Shown: positions 8,726 through 18,593, numbered from the stretch's first letter. The stretch is 64,000 nucleotides of DNA from Adhaeribacter aerolatus (GCF_007991635.1 NZ_BJYS01000006.1:1-64000), one strand, 5' to 3'. Numbers and translations are program-made. The notes: generated from the letters alone by a model not told the origin.

Positions 8726-8959
8726 TTAAGTAATATTGCCCACTTCCCAGATGATTTCTCCGTTTTGTTCTTTTTTGTAAAATTCTATCTGGTGGGTGCT
8801 TTCGCCGAGGCCAGCGGTGTTGGGATTGCCGCTAAGCGTCACCTCCTCCTGGTGTTCTAATTCTTCCGGGGAAACCGATATTTTGATCCGGTCTTCGGGA
8901 TGTTCTTTCGGGGGCGGCAATTTTTTCCAGGCAACTATGAGTAATTTGGTCGTATCCAT
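8726..8959 (-). CDS. Small hypothetical cytoplasmic protein
   Basis: A 77-residue acidic protein starting with ATG (MDTTKLLIVAWKKLPPPKEH). It has an amphipathic, charged composition (SVSPEELEHQEEVTLSG) without a signal peptide or membrane segment, and ends EIIWEVGNIT. No family recognised. The natural amino-acid composition and the absence of competing frames make a real gene plausible. Confidence 0.5.
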   Translation of the reverse strand: MDTTKLLIVAWKKLPPPKEHPEDRIKISVSPEELEHQEEVTLSGNPNTAGLGESTHQIEFYKKEQNGEIIWEVGNIT

Positions 8960-9101
8960 AAGCTAAAGTTATACCCACCTTATACGGCAGCTTTGGAAAA
9001 ATGAAATCAGTTTATTTCAATTTCTGATTTATTACATTCAATAAGATACGGATGCATCTATTTTAAGACACTCCGGCACTCCCTAAAAAAGGAATATTTA
9101 A

Positions 9102-9287
9102 TCAAGGCAACTGGCTTTTCAGGTCTACCTTGCCCCAGTTTAGCACCTTGCTATTATTCGGCAATAAAGAATCAGAAAAAGTTAACAAGACATAAACCAA
9201 CAAGAGCCCCCCCAAGATAGCCCAGATAATTTGGGTAAGCGATCCAATACTCTCCAGCTTTGTTATGAAGCTTTTACCTTTCATCAA
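9102..9287 (-). CDS. Small single-pass membrane protein
   Basis: A 61-residue frame with one strong hydrophobic segment, TQIIWAILGGLLLVYVLLTF, preceded by a basic N-terminus (MMKGKSFITK). This suggests a small inner-membrane protein. No family recognised. It sits in a gene-poor region with other small frames. Confidence 0.45.
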   Translation of the reverse strand: MMKGKSFITKLESIGSLTQIIWAILGGLLLVYVLLTFSDSLLPNNSKVLNWGKVDLKSQLP

Positions 9288-9673
9288 TGTAAGTAAATTT
9301 AAGTTAAAAAATTCCCGGCACTTCTGATTTAGCTTATAACGTATAGGATTATAACTTAGATACCTTTGTCAGGCTATTTTTAAAGGCAACTTTGCATGGC
9401 ATTATTCCTTTTTAGCTTAATTGGGCTGGTCTGGTATAGGAATATATCAGACGGCTAAATTCTTAATCAATCGCTACTGCTAATAACTTAAATCCAGGTA
9501 TCTTAACCCAAGTACTTCTTTATCAGGAATATTTCCGGCTGCCTTAGCTTTTAACTTTCACTTCTCTTATTCCCGCCAAAAACAAACCTTTTATAAAGAA
9601 ATAAAGATAGCGGCAATGGCTGGCTTCCTTCTAAAATATATTTCTGCCAACACAAATTATCTATAGGTTGCAG
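9288..9673. other. Intergenic, nothing recognised
   Basis: This AT-rich 386-bp spacer between two small minus-strand membrane-protein frames has no supported gene, RNA or repeat. Confidence 0.45.
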
Positions 9674-9871
9674 CTAAGCTTTACCCGTTAAACGGGGCAA
9701 AACATAGAACAGCAGCGAATAACCCACCAGAGCTGTTAGTACAGATGCGCCGTGAAAGCTGGTCTGCCACCAAAGATGCGATTCCAGACCTATAAAAATC
9801 CAGATAAAAAGGCAAACCAACAAATGGGGTTCCTTCTTTTTATTCAAAAACGACATAAAGGTTTTAATCAT
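9674..9871 (-). CDS. Small membrane protein, two hydrophobic segments
   Basis: A 65-residue frame with a basic start (FLNKKKEPH) followed by LLVCLFIWIFIGLESHLWW and a second hydrophobic stretch VLTALVGYSLLFYVLPRL. The pattern fits a two-helix inner-membrane protein. No family recognised. Confidence 0.42.
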   Translation of the reverse strand: MIKTFMSFLNKKKEPHLLVCLFIWIFIGLESHLWWQTSFHGASVLTALVGYSLLFYVLPRLTGKA

Positions 9872-10551
9872 TTAATAAAGCTCAAACTGAATGACCAGAC
9901 AAACATATGTAAAACTTTATAATTAATAAAATACAAATTGTTATAATATTAGAAAATTATAATATTTTATTAATTTACTCTCTATTAAGTCTCTATTATT
10001 TTAAAATAACAGAATTTAAAAATCAATAAACAGCCAATACCACAAATAAATAAACCCTGAACCTTACTTAAATACAAGCTTTACTGTTTTGCACTTATAT
10101 ACCTCCCACGTTTAATGCCCCACTTTTGTAGTAAAAATATTCCTGCTTAAATTATATATTTACCAATCCCTGAATACCCTGATTATCTCTCGCGTACGCT
10201 AAGTTCACTTTAACAACGCCTTTTAGAAGAACCGACTTTCACCTATTTTTAATAAGCTGGCAGGTAGCTGCTATTAGAAAGCTTAAAGCAAATTTATTTA
10301 AGCCCGGCTTTCTGTGCAGGCTTATTGTACCGTTCTGCATAAATCCCAATAATAAGGTAGTGCTTCTGATTGACTTATATTAAATAGAAAAACAACATCA
10401 GATCCCAGACAATCCTAAAATTCTTTATTTAAGTAAAGATGTTCTTAGAATTGCCAAGCGATGGAATTTTTACAAAAAAGAGGAAGTCCGTAATTTTGGA
10501 AAGTTATTTGTTAGTAGGATTAAAAGAGCAAAAGCAATTACACCATAGCAC
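9872..10551. other. AT-rich gene-free stretch
   Basis: About 680 bp, very AT-rich around 9900-10080. No convincing gene except a possible 42-codon frame at 10439-10567 that overlaps the next gene by 16 bp and that I do not call. No hairpin or RNA gene was recognised. Confidence 0.4.
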
Positions 10552-10866
10552 ATGGCAACATTATTAATACAAGAAAACGTTACCGATATAGCTTATATTT
10601 TCGGCAAGCTGGCCGATACAGTTGAATCGCATTCTGAAAGGTATCCCGAGCTGATGTACATTACTGCTGGTTTGGAGTTGGTAAAAAAACAAAGCGTAAC
10701 CCGGGATGACCTGGCAGTACTGCTGAACCTGAGTAATTATATAAAAGATAACTTATCGCAATATTTGGTAGCCAGAAATTTAAACCACAAACTTCAGCAG
10801 GAACTGGAGTTGGTTAAAGCCGGAATCAGCCTTAACCGGGAAGAAGAATTATACCTGAACTTTTAA
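10552..10866 (+). CDS. Hypothetical cytoplasmic protein
   Basis: A 104-residue protein, predicted mostly helical (IAYIFGKLADTVESHSERYP, LNLSNYIKDNLSQYLVARN, LNHKLQQELELVKAGI). It has no signal peptide or recognisable catalytic motif. It starts with ATG and the composition looks genuinely coding. The function is not recognised. Confidence 0.6.
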   Translation: MATLLIQENVTDIAYIFGKLADTVESHSERYPELMYITAGLELVKKQSVTRDDLAVLLNLSNYIKDNLSQYLVARNLNHKLQQELELVKAGISLNREEELYLNF

Positions 10867-11235
10867 AAGAAAACGCCTTTCAGTGGCTGAAAAAACAGGA
10901 AAGAAGTGCCCCCAACGGGTACCTCTTCTTTTTGGCACGCGTGCTGCTTTTATCCGTTTAAAAAACAAGTTAATAATTAAAAGCATCTCCCCGCCTGACT
11001 GCGACGTAATTATACCCGCTTGCAAAACTTATTCCATCAGCAAGGTGGTTTAATTGTCCGCTGAACTGTTTCAGGAAGCTGGTGACGTCTCCTCAAAATA
11101 GATTTGTGATGAATGCTCCGGACCAGAATTTTAAATAGTTCCTACCAGTATAATTAAAGTCTAGCCCCAGCGTTTCATTTAAAATTATTTTAACAATACC
11201 CGTTATTATTTAGGTTAAGCAATTATTCCCGCAGC

Positions 11236-11799
11236 ATGAAAAAATGCCTTGCACTCGCTTTATTAGTACTTCTACCGTTGCTACCCTCTGCCTCCGGCGG
11301 ATATAATTTATACAACAAGAAAAATAATGCTGTTCTGTTAGAATACCTGAATAATTACAGAACTAGTTTGGGCTTGCCGCAAGTTACTTACGATTACGGA
11401 CTGGAAGAGGCCGCCCGGCTGCAGGTGCTCGATAATTATATTAAAAAGAAATTTAAAAACCGCGGCGATGATGTTAATAAGCTGCACCAGAACAGTCGCT
11501 TCCCTTTAATCCGGGACCGGGTAAAAGCCGTGGGCGTACCAACCGCCGGCGAATCCTGTGCCGAAATCTGCTATGCCAAAGCCGGCATGAAGAATCAGCC
11601 GCTGGCCGCGGCCATAAAGCCCTACAAAAGCCTGGAACAATTAATATTTACCCGTTACCGTAATTCCGCAGGACATCGCCATATTATAACCACCGCTAAG
11701 TTTACCAGGGTGGGCATTCACACCATTTATGATGGCAAATACGTGTATAATGCCGTTGTTTTCATGACCGGTAAACCCCTGTTGGCTAATAAAAATTAA
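11236..11799 (+). CDS. CAP-domain (SCP/PR1-like) secreted protein
   Basis: The 187-residue protein has an N-terminal signal peptide (basic MKKC followed by a leucine-rich core) and a CAP domain: LLEYLNNYRTSLGLPQVTYD opens the domain, GLEEAARLQ follows, NSAGHRHIIT carries the conserved His near the cavity, and RVGIHTIYDGKYVYNAVVF forms the C-terminal strands. CAP proteins are extracellular and bind lipids or act in cell-wall and interaction roles. The domain is somewhat divergent and contains two cysteines (ESCAEICYA) that could pair. It is monocistronic. Confidence 0.75.
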   Translation: MKKCLALALLVLLPLLPSASGGYNLYNKKNNAVLLEYLNNYRTSLGLPQVTYDYGLEEAARLQVLDNYIKKKFKNRGDDVNKLHQNSRFPLIRDRVKAVGVPTAGESCAEICYAKAGMKNQPLAAAIKPYKSLEQLIFTRYRNSAGHRHIITTAKFTRVGIHTIYDGKYVYNAVVFMTGKPLLANKN

Positions 11800-12601
11800 A
11801 ACCCAGTGGCTTTTCTAAAAGTCAAACCAGTAACGCCCTCCCATTATAGCAGCAGGCACAGTTACGATTTAGTTTACTGCCGGATTCCTGCCTGTCTAAA
11901 AAAGGTACTGAACCCAGGTCATTATTGCGAGTCTTTTGCCGGCCGGGTACAAGCAAGGATAATACAATCTAAACCGGTCTCGTATCAACTCCATATCCTG
12001 GGCAGCAAATAAACTACTGCTAGCCAGCGCCTTTAATTTAAAATAATATTCTAAACGGTCAGGCAAAGTTTTACCAACCGGTACTTCCGGAGTACAAATT
12101 TTGTATCCTGGCCCGCCAAAACAAAAACTTGCGGTAAATATTTCTTTAAACTCCTCCTTTTTAGCGTACTGTCGCAATTTCCCACGCAGAATGTCGGAAA
12201 CACCCCCGCTTTAACTTAAAGGATTGCGATACCTTTGAAACCATCAGACAGATATTTTTTCTGAAAAGAAATAAAGGCCAAATACCGTTGGCAGTCTGAG
12301 TTCAAGAGAATTAATGAAACTTTTATTTACCGGAATATCGCGAAAAGCTTAATATAGAACTTATGAAAAACAGTTAATATATTGGAAGAGACCGGCACTG
12401 CCACCTAAAATATTACCCAAACTTTTGTCGAGCCCCGTAAGCGCTTGCCAAAACCGTTTAACCAGAACGCAAAATTTTTGCAGCTATCTACCCCGCCACC
12501 AGGCAAGGCGCCGATGGCAGTGTTGACCAATTATACAATTATGAGGTCCAAAATGAGAACCGGAAAAAACGAATTATTTATTTACCTATAAACCCAAAAA
12601 A
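11800..12601. other. Gene-free stretch, possible decayed sequence
   Basis: An 800-bp region with overlapping short frames on both strands around 11800-12180 (68 and 93 codons) that match no family. Composition is coding-like near 11900-12180, so this may be decayed coding sequence, but no parent family is recognised. Confidence 0.35.
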
Positions 12602-13009
12602 ATGGCTACTAAAATATTTGTGAATTTACCCGTTAAAGACCTTAACCAGTCTGTTGCATTTTTCACGAAGCTCGGTTTTAGCTTCAACGCACAATTTACC
12701 AACGAAGACGCCACCTGCATGGTAATCAGCGAAGATATCTACGTGATGCTACTGGTTGAAAAATTCTTTAAAACATTTACGAAGAAAGAAATTGCGGATA
12801 CCGGCCGCACCACCGAAGTAATTGTTTGTCTATCGGCTGATAGCCGGGCCCAGGTAGATGAACTCGTAGATAAAGCTTTTGCGGCGGGCGCCACGGAATC
12901 TAACTTTACTACCGACCAGGGCTTTATGTACGGCCGGAGCTTCCAGGATTTAGATGGCCACCTCTGGGAAATTATGTACATGGACGCGAATGCCATTCAA
13001 CAGGGTTAA
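12602..13009 (+). CDS. VOC-family (glyoxalase-like) protein
   Basis: A 135-residue protein of the vicinal oxygen chelate fold: MATKIFVNLPVKDLNQSVAFFTKLGFSF is the typical first beta-alpha-beta module, and FQDLDGHLWEIMYMD the second with the metal-ligand Glu. Members include glyoxalases, dioxygenases and antibiotic-binding proteins; this single-subunit version probably dimerises to form the metal site. The substrate is unknown. It lies 43 bp upstream of the next small gene and may be co-transcribed with it. Confidence 0.85.
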   Translation: MATKIFVNLPVKDLNQSVAFFTKLGFSFNAQFTNEDATCMVISEDIYVMLLVEKFFKTFTKKEIADTGRTTEVIVCLSADSRAQVDELVDKAFAAGATESNFTTDQGFMYGRSFQDLDGHLWEIMYMDANAIQQG

Positions 13010-13052
13010 ACTGGTTCGGCCTATTTTTTAGAGATTAAAAACAGTAACGAAA

Positions 13053-13274
13053 ATGGTAGAAGTTTTTAAAACCAATGTGCATCACCCCGGTCAGGCCCAC
13101 ATGCTGCTGAACCAGATTCACCGGCTTTTCAAAAATTATAAAGCCAATTTCGACCTGGACGATTGCGATAAAATATTGCGCGTAAAGTGCGATTCCGGCT
13201 ACATTCAGCCCGCGGCCCTCATCAATTTATTACAGGACTTCGGTTTTAAAGCCGAAGTCCTGCCTGATGATTAA
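13053..13274 (+). CDS. Conserved-looking small protein, ferredoxin-like fold
   Basis: A 73-residue protein, MVEVFKTNVHHPGQAHMLLN at the start and ending LINLLQDFGFKAEVLPDD. The pattern (strand VEVFKTNV, helix AHMLLNQIHRLF, strand KILRVKC, helix ALINLLQDFGF, strand KAEVL) resembles heavy-metal-associated or ACT-like small ferredoxin folds, but the CxxC metal motif is missing. It lies 43 bp after the VOC gene. Function unknown. Confidence 0.65.
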   Translation: MVEVFKTNVHHPGQAHMLLNQIHRLFKNYKANFDLDDCDKILRVKCDSGYIQPAALINLLQDFGFKAEVLPDD

Positions 13275-13435
13275 ATATTGCCAAGGAAATCAACCCTAAC
13301 AGGCAATATTTTTAGAATAGCAATTATTTGCTGATGGTAAGTAGTTCTGCGACTAAGAACCGCTATTTTTACCGGGAGGCCTTTCATTATTAAGCAACAC
13401 TTCTAAGCGCATTTATTTAACTGGTTAACAACAAA

Positions 13436-13458
13436 AACGCCGGCTAAAAGCCGGCGTT
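13436..13458. terminator. Bidirectional Rho-independent terminator
   Basis: A perfect 10-bp stem AACGCCGGCT (13436-13445) / AGCCGGCGTT (13449-13458) with an AAA loop is preceded by a run of five A and followed by CTTTT. It separates the convergent small plus-strand gene and the minus-strand M28 peptidase, so it can end both transcripts. Confidence 0.88.
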
Positions 13459-13470
13459 CTTTTAAATATT

Positions 13471-15219
13471 TTAACTGCCACTGTCCTCTTTTTCCGTTTC
13501 GGGTTTATTTTTTTCGCCAAACTTGCCGCCGAAGAAATCACCCTTATTCCAGGTGGGGCGTTTAGATTCGTTAGCGGTGAGGTAACCAATCAGGAAATTG
13601 GTTTTTACGTGCATGGCCGCCGCGTTAAAATCAAACGGCTGGTTCATGTCGTCCTGCGGTTTGTGGTAAATGGTTTTGCGCCAATCCGCAATAATTTTAG
13701 CACCGTCTTTGTTCGGGTCGCCGGTAATAATGCCGCCTTTAATAAACAGCGCCGGAATGCCTTTCTTAATAAAGCTGTAATGGTCGCTGCGCGTAAATAC
13801 TACTTCTTCGGGAGCCGGGTCCGGGGTAATTTTGAGGCCTAAATATTGGGCGGTAGCTTCTACCGGGCCGCGCAAGCTGGAGTGCTGGATGCCGTGCGGA
13901 ATAATATCGCGGAGCGGGTAAAAGAAAAACGGCATATCAATCGCTAAATTAGCTACCAAACTGCCAGCGGGTACGGTGGGGTTACTGGCAAAATAATCGG
14001 AACCCTGCAAGCCCAGCTCTTCGCCGGTACACGACAAAAATATTATGGAGCGTTTGGGTGCTTTGGGCAGGCTTTTGAAAGCCCGGGCAGTTTCGATTAA
14101 AAACGCCGAACCCGAAGCATTGTCGTGGGCCCCGTTGTTAATGGAGTCGCCGTTTACGGGGGTGGATAGGCCCAAGTGATCGAGGTGCGCCGCGTAAACC
14201 ACGTATTCATGTTTTAATTGCGGATCGCTGCCGGGCAAAATAGCTACTACGTTATGGCTCGGAATATCGGAATATTTGGTGCTGGTAGTTAAGCTTACCG
14301 AAACCGGCAAATTAACCGAAGCAGGCTTACCATCTCTTAGCGCCGCGGCCGCTTGCAACAGGTTGGTACCGGTACCCGCAAAAAAGCTATCGCCTACGCC
14401 CTGCGACACAACCGCGAGGCCCTTCAGTTCCGGCAGGTATGTATTGGGAGTGCCATTAGGACCTGCCCACCAGGTACTGCCCGAGCGAACGCGTTTGGCA
14501 TAGGCGTTCCAGGTAGCGTTGTTTTCGCCGGCGGCTATTACCATAATAGCGCCCACGGCTCCTCTCTGGGCTGCGGTAGCGTTTTTAGTTGCCGGCGATG
14601 AAAAATAAGCTTTTTCGTTATTCGGGAATTTAGCGGGCGCGCCACTCAGGTACATTACAATTTTACCCCGCACATCCTGATTGGCGTAATCGTCGTACCC
14701 GAGTTCGGGAGCCGAAACGCCGTAACCCACAAATACCACCGGCGCGCTTACCTGGCTTTGCGCCTGACCCATATTGGGTTGCAGTACAAAATCTGTTAAA
14801 TAGGTTAAAGCCTGCTCCTGTCCGTTGCGGTTTACTTTAAAAGCACTCTGGGCTTCGGTTACTACGCCGGAGCGCAGCGGAACGGCCTGTAAGTAAGTAT
14901 TATTATCGCCACCGGGTTGCAAACCCAGGCCTTCAAACTGAGCCGCCATATAACGGGCGGCAATGCCGAATCCAGGTTTACCGGGCCGGCGGCCGGCGAG
15001 CAAGTCATCCGATAAAAAAGTCATGTGGGCTTTAATAGCTTCCGGATTTACCCCGCTTATGGCCTGCTTTACTTCTTTGGCTTTTAATTGCTTATGGTAC
15101 TGGGCCTGGCCGGGTAAAGAAAATACCAGGCTGCATAAAAAGAATATTGCCCCGGCAAAGGCCTTCCCGGTAAATCTATTTTTTGTTGGTTTGATTGAGC
15201 GATTTGAAAGTAATTGCAT
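13471..15219 (-). CDS. M28-family zinc aminopeptidase with PA domain
   Basis: The 582-residue secreted peptidase has a signal peptide (FFLCSLVFSLPGQAQ), a protease-associated (PA) domain inserted at about residues 150-280 (VVFVGYGVSAPELGYDDYAN, GKIVMYLSGAPAKF), and the M28 catalytic core: YAAHLDHLG, NGAHDNASGSAFLIE (bridging Asp), CTGEELGLQGSDYF (catalytic Glu) and RSDHYSFIKKGIPALFI (last His). Such enzymes remove N-terminal amino acids from peptides. The C-terminus ends in a low-complexity, charged tail (GEKNKPETEKEDSGS). It is one of three M28 peptidases in the window. Confidence 0.92.
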   Translation of the reverse strand: MQLLSNRSIKPTKNRFTGKAFAGAIFFLCSLVFSLPGQAQYHKQLKAKEVKQAISGVNPEAIKAHMTFLSDDLLAGRRPGKPGFGIAARYMAAQFEGLGLQPGGDNNTYLQAVPLRSGVVTEAQSAFKVNRNGQEQALTYLTDFVLQPNMGQAQSQVSAPVVFVGYGVSAPELGYDDYANQDVRGKIVMYLSGAPAKFPNNEKAYFSSPATKNATAAQRGAVGAIMVIAAGENNATWNAYAKRVRSGSTWWAGPNGTPNTYLPELKGLAVVSQGVGDSFFAGTGTNLLQAAAALRDGKPASVNLPVSVSLTTSTKYSDIPSHNVVAILPGSDPQLKHEYVVYAAHLDHLGLSTPVNGDSINNGAHDNASGSAFLIETARAFKSLPKAPKRSIIFLSCTGEELGLQGSDYFASNPTVPAGSLVANLAIDMPFFFYPLRDIIPHGIQHSSLRGPVEATAQYLGLKITPDPAPEEVVFTRSDHYSFIKKGIPALFIKGGIITGDPNKDGAKIIADWRKTIYHKPQDDMNQPFDFNAAAMHVKTNFLIGYLTANESKRPTWNKGDFFGGKFGEKNKPETEKEDSGS

Positions 15220-15548
15220 TTAAATTATATTTTTAAAAACAGGTTAGCGGCCATGCCTTTTTACTCCTACAAAATTTTACAAAATAAGTTTAAAACATCC
15301 GCTTTCCCTAACCAAAATATCCGATGCTTGAACAACCGCAGCGTTGAGTAAAACAATCGTGCATTTTCCTCTTTACCCTAATTTATAATTTACTAAATTA
15401 CCGCGGCGGGATAGTCCGGTAAACGAAATAGGTTTCCGGCGGGAGTTGGTATGAATCATTTCATATACCTGACCAGCCAACCCGATAAATTAAGTTTTAT
15501 CTTTTTCACCTTATATAAAGGCTTCGGCCGCCTTAAAAAGTTCTTTTG
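15220..15548. other. Divergent promoter region
   Basis: A 329-bp spacer between the divergently transcribed M28 peptidase and the dehydratase. It must hold both promoters. TATCTTTT near 15498 loosely resembles the Bacteroidota -7 box TAnnTTTG but is not a firm call. Confidence 0.35.
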
Positions 15549-17273
15549 ATGGAAAATTCTGAAAAAAAACTACGCAGCACCGAGTGGTTTGGCAAACGCG
15601 ATAAGATGGGTTTTATTTACCGGAGCTGGATGAAAAACCAGGGCCTGCCCGACCACGAATTTGACGGACGCCCGGTAATCGGTATCTGTAACACCTGGTC
15701 GGAGCTGACGCCTTGTAATGCCCACTTCCGCGAAATTGCCGAACGGGTTAAACGCGGCGTATACGAGGCCGGCGGCTTTCCGTTGGAGTTCCCGGTTACC
15801 TCCCTCGGCGAAACCCTGATGCGCCCAACAGCTATGCTTTACCGCAACCTGGCCAGTATGGACGTAGAGGAATCTATCCGGGCCAACCCGTTGGACGGCG
15901 TTATTCTGCTGGCCGGCTGCGACAAAACTACCCCGTCTACCCTGATGGGAGCCGTGAGTGTGGATATTCCGACTTTGGTAGTTTCGGGCGGGCCGATGCT
16001 GAATGGAAAATACCAGGGCCGCGATATTGGTTCGGGTACCGATGTGTGGAAGTTCAGCGATGATTTGCGCACCGGCAAAATTACCCTGAAGGATTTTATG
16101 CTCGCCGAAAACTGTATGTCCCGGAGCAGCGGCCACTGCATGACCATGGGTACCGCCTCTACCATGGCTTGTATGGTCGAGTCGTTGGGTATGACGTTAC
16201 CAGGCGGGGCGGCTATTCCGGCCGTGGATGCCCGCCGCAAAATATTGGCCCACATGGCCGGCATCCGCATCGTAGAAATGGTGCGCGAAGATTTACGTCC
16301 TTCTCAAATATTAACCCGCGAGGCTTTCGAGAATGCCATTATGGTAAATGCGGCCGTAGGGGGTTCCACCAATTTTATTATTCACTTATTGGCCATTGCC
16401 GGCCGCGTGGGCATAGAACTGGAACTCGAAGATTTTGACCGCATTGGCAGCCACATTCCGTTTTTAGTAAACCTGATGCCTTCGGGCAAATTTTTGATGG
16501 AAGACTTTTATTATGCCGGCGGCGTGCCGGTGGTAATGAAAGAACTGGGCGAGCGTTTGCACCTGGATGTAAAAACCATAAATGGCTTAACCCACCGCCA
16601 AAATATTGAAGATGCCGTTTGCTACAACCGCGAGGTAATCTTCCCGATTGAAAACCCAATTCTGGAACACGGTGGCACGGCCGTGGTAAAAGGTAATTTA
16701 TGCTCGAATGGCGCCGTCATCAAACCTTCGGCGGCCACTCCTGCTCTGATGCAGCACCGGGGCCGCGCTGTGGTATTCGAAAGCATCGAAGACTATCACG
16801 CCCGTATCGACGATCCGGACCTGGATATTGATGAAACCTGCGTAATGGTGCTAAAAGGCGTAGGTCCACGGGGTTATCCGGGTATGCCCGAAGTCGGTAA
16901 CATGGCCCTGCCGAAGAAATTATTAGCCCAGGGCGTTACGGATATGGTCCGGATTTCGGATGGCCGCATGAGCGGTACGGCTTTCGGCACGGTATTTCTG
17001 CACGTTTCGCCCGAATCGGCGATTGGCGGGACGCTGGCACTGGTTCAAAACGGCGACATGATAGAAGTGGACGTAGCTAACCGCCACCTGCACCTCGATA
17101 TTTCGGAAGATGAACTGGCCGCCCGCCGCGAACTATGGGTAGCACCGCCGCCGCACACCGACCGCGGTTACGTAGGCTTATATTGCCGCCACGTACAGCA
17201 AGCCCACCAGGGCGCCGATATGGATTACCTCGTTGGTAATTCCGGTTCGGCTGTTCCCCGCGACTCCCATTAG
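15549..17273 (+). CDS. IlvD/Edd-family sugar-acid dehydratase (pentonate type)
   Basis: The 574-residue enzyme belongs to the Fe-S dehydratases. Cluster cysteines lie in SELTPCN (about residue 56), LAGCDKTTPS (124) and SRSSGHC (197), which has the same spacing as the [2Fe-2S] ligands C59, C127 and C200 of L-arabinonate dehydratase. This and its neighbours favour a pentonate dehydratase (D-xylonate or L-arabinonate to 2-keto-3-deoxypentonate) over dihydroxy-acid dehydratase IlvD. I chose the ATG at 15549; a TTG directly precedes it. It heads a three-gene set for conversion of pentonate to 2-oxoglutarate, with unusual hairpins in the gaps. No sugar dehydrogenase or lactonase lies nearby, so these must be encoded elsewhere. 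Confidence 0.88.
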   Translation: MENSEKKLRSTEWFGKRDKMGFIYRSWMKNQGLPDHEFDGRPVIGICNTWSELTPCNAHFREIAERVKRGVYEAGGFPLEFPVTSLGETLMRPTAMLYRNLASMDVEESIRANPLDGVILLAGCDKTTPSTLMGAVSVDIPTLVVSGGPMLNGKYQGRDIGSGTDVWKFSDDLRTGKITLKDFMLAENCMSRSSGHCMTMGTASTMACMVESLGMTLPGGAAIPAVDARRKILAHMAGIRIVEMVREDLRPSQILTREAFENAIMVNAAVGGSTNFIIHLLAIAGRVGIELELEDFDRIGSHIPFLVNLMPSGKFLMEDFYYAGGVPVVMKELGERLHLDVKTINGLTHRQNIEDAVCYNREVIFPIENPILEHGGTAVVKGNLCSNGAVIKPSAATPALMQHRGRAVVFESIEDYHARIDDPDLDIDETCVMVLKGVGPRGYPGMPEVGNMALPKKLLAQGVTDMVRISDGRMSGTAFGTVFLHVSPESAIGGTLALVQNGDMIEVDVANRHLHLDISEDELAARRELWVAPPPHTDRGYVGLYCRHVQQAHQGADMDYLVGNSGSAVPRDSH

Positions 17274-17291
17274 TTTAAATATAAATTGCAA

Positions 17292-17362
17292 CCAAACCTG
17301 TTATTCAGCAGGAAACTTGTTCGTGGCCTACTAACAAGTTTCCTGCTGAATAACAGGTTTGG
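17292..17362. repeat. Long perfect palindrome after the dehydratase gene
   Basis: 30-bp arms at 17292-17321 and 17333-17362 are perfectly complementary around an 11-base loop (CGTGGCCTACT). No long T-run follows. The arms are homologous, with compensated changes, to the palindrome at 63084-63142. It could act as a terminator, protect the mRNA end, or be a dispersed palindromic element. Confidence 0.8.
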
Positions 17363-17468
17363 ACATCAAGAGCCAAAATAATAATGAGCCTTACGCTGTT
17401 ATCAACTGCAAGCTTTCTTGCTCACCCATAACAAAGTGTCGTACACTTAAAAAGTCTTAAACGTAGTT

Positions 17469-18305
17469 ATGAAATTATATCGTTTGAAAAGTGGTATCCT
17501 GCTGGAACACGAAAATCAATATTACCTGACCCTGGAAGTGGATTGGGATCGGCTGCTGAACCAGGAAAACCTTTACCAGGAATTGCAGTCTGAAATAAAC
17601 GGCAACAAACCCATTACAAATGCCGAAAAGTTACTTCGGGAAGAACTGTTACCGCCGATTTTAAGACAGGAAGTCTGGGCATCTGGGGTTACTTATTACC
17701 GCAGCCGCGACGCCCGCATGGAAGAATCGAAAGCCAGCGGCGGTGGCGACTTTTACGATAAGGTGTATGATGCGGAACGGCCCGAGTTATTCTTTAAAGC
17801 TACTGCGGCCCGCACCGTTGGTTCCGGCGATTTGGTAAACATCCGCAAAGACTCTACCTGGAATGTGCCGGAGCCGGAACTGACCCTATTTATTAATTCC
17901 AGGGGAGCCATCAGCGGTTATACCATTGGCAACGACATGAGTTCGCGCAGCATCGAAGGCGAAAACCCGTTGTACCTGCCGCAGGCCAAAACCTACGACC
18001 GCAGCGCTGCCTTAGGACCGGGCATTTTCGTGCCTCCCACCCGCATTTCGCCGGATACAAATATTACACTGGAAATAGTCCGCCAAGACAAAACCGTTTT
18101 TACCGACAGCATCCGGATAGACCAGATTAAGCGATCCCACGACGAACTGGTAGAATTTTTGTACCGCGAATGTTCTTTCCCGTACGGCTGTTTCCTGATG
18201 ACTGGCACCGGCATTATTCCGCCTTCTGATTTTACTTTAGCCGGCGGCGACGAAATCCGGATTTCCATTGATGAGATTGGCACCCTGATAAATAAAGTTG
18301 CTTAA
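17469..18305 (+). CDS. 2-keto-3-deoxypentonate dehydratase (FAH family)
   Basis: The 278-residue protein has a fumarylacetoacetate-hydrolase-type fold. The acidic metal ligands are visible in [12 protein letters not shown] and in [25 protein letters not shown], and the segment [17 protein letters not shown] resembles the 2-keto-3-deoxy-D-arabinonate dehydratase of the archaeal pentose pathway. It should dehydrate 2-keto-3-deoxypentonate to 2,5-dioxopentanoate (2-oxoglutarate semialdehyde), which the next enzyme oxidises. The context supports this over other FAH activities such as acylpyruvate hydrolase. Confidence 0.85.
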   Translation: MKLYRLKSGILLEHENQYYLTLEVDWDRLLNQENLYQELQSEINGNKPITNAEKLLREELLPPILRQEVWASGVTYYRSRDARMEESKASGGGDFYDKVYDAERPELFFKATAARTVGSGDLVNIRKDSTWNVPEPELTLFINSRGAISGYTIGNDMSSRSIEGENPLYLPQAKTYDRSAALGPGIFVPPTRISPDTNITLEIVRQDKTVFTDSIRIDQIKRSHDELVEFLYRECSFPYGCFLMTGTGIIPPSDFTLAGGDEIRISIDEIGTLINKVA

Positions 18306-18368
18306 GGTGTTGACTATTTTAGCACCCGCTGGTTCAAGTTTAGCGAAGCGTAACCTGGACCTTTTGAT

Positions 18369-18410
18369 AAAAGGAAGTCTTTGACTTCCGGAAGGCAAAG
18401 ACTTCCTTTT
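18369..18410 (+). terminator. Hairpin after the keto-deoxypentonate dehydratase gene
   Basis: A perfect 15-bp stem AAAAGGAAGTCTTTG (18369-18383) / CAAAGACTTCCTTTT (18396-18410) surrounds a 12-base centre that is itself nearly palindromic (CTTCCGGAAG). The stem ends in TTTTCTAT, so it could be a terminator 64 bp after the stop codon. Confidence 0.65.
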
Positions 18411-18593
18411 CTATACCTAACAGGCGAAATTCAAGGTAAAATATTCGCAAGTCTTTAGACTTGCAAATTTATAGGCAAAAGTCACGCTTCGCTTCAGACT
18501 TGCGCCAGAAGTGGACATCAGAAGAAAAGATCCGGCCACTTAACATTATTTTGAAATACTACTTCCGATCAGAAGTATACATAAGCGTAAATT

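Noticed and set aside
10439-10567. 42-codon frame overlapping the start of the 104-residue gene
   Set aside because: It looks peptide-like but has no homolog I recognise and overlaps the better-supported gene by 16 bp.
11806-12177. Overlapping frames of 68 (plus) and 93 codons (minus)
   Set aside because: They occupy the same DNA on opposite strands, neither matches a family, and nothing favours one of them.
15570-16270. Long antisense frames of 188 and 143 codons inside the dehydratase gene
   Set aside because: They arise from GC-biased third codon positions of the real gene and match no protein family.
17292-17362. Palindrome read as the ends of a small transposon
   Set aside because: No target-site duplication or internal sequence is present; the 11-base centre is only a loop.
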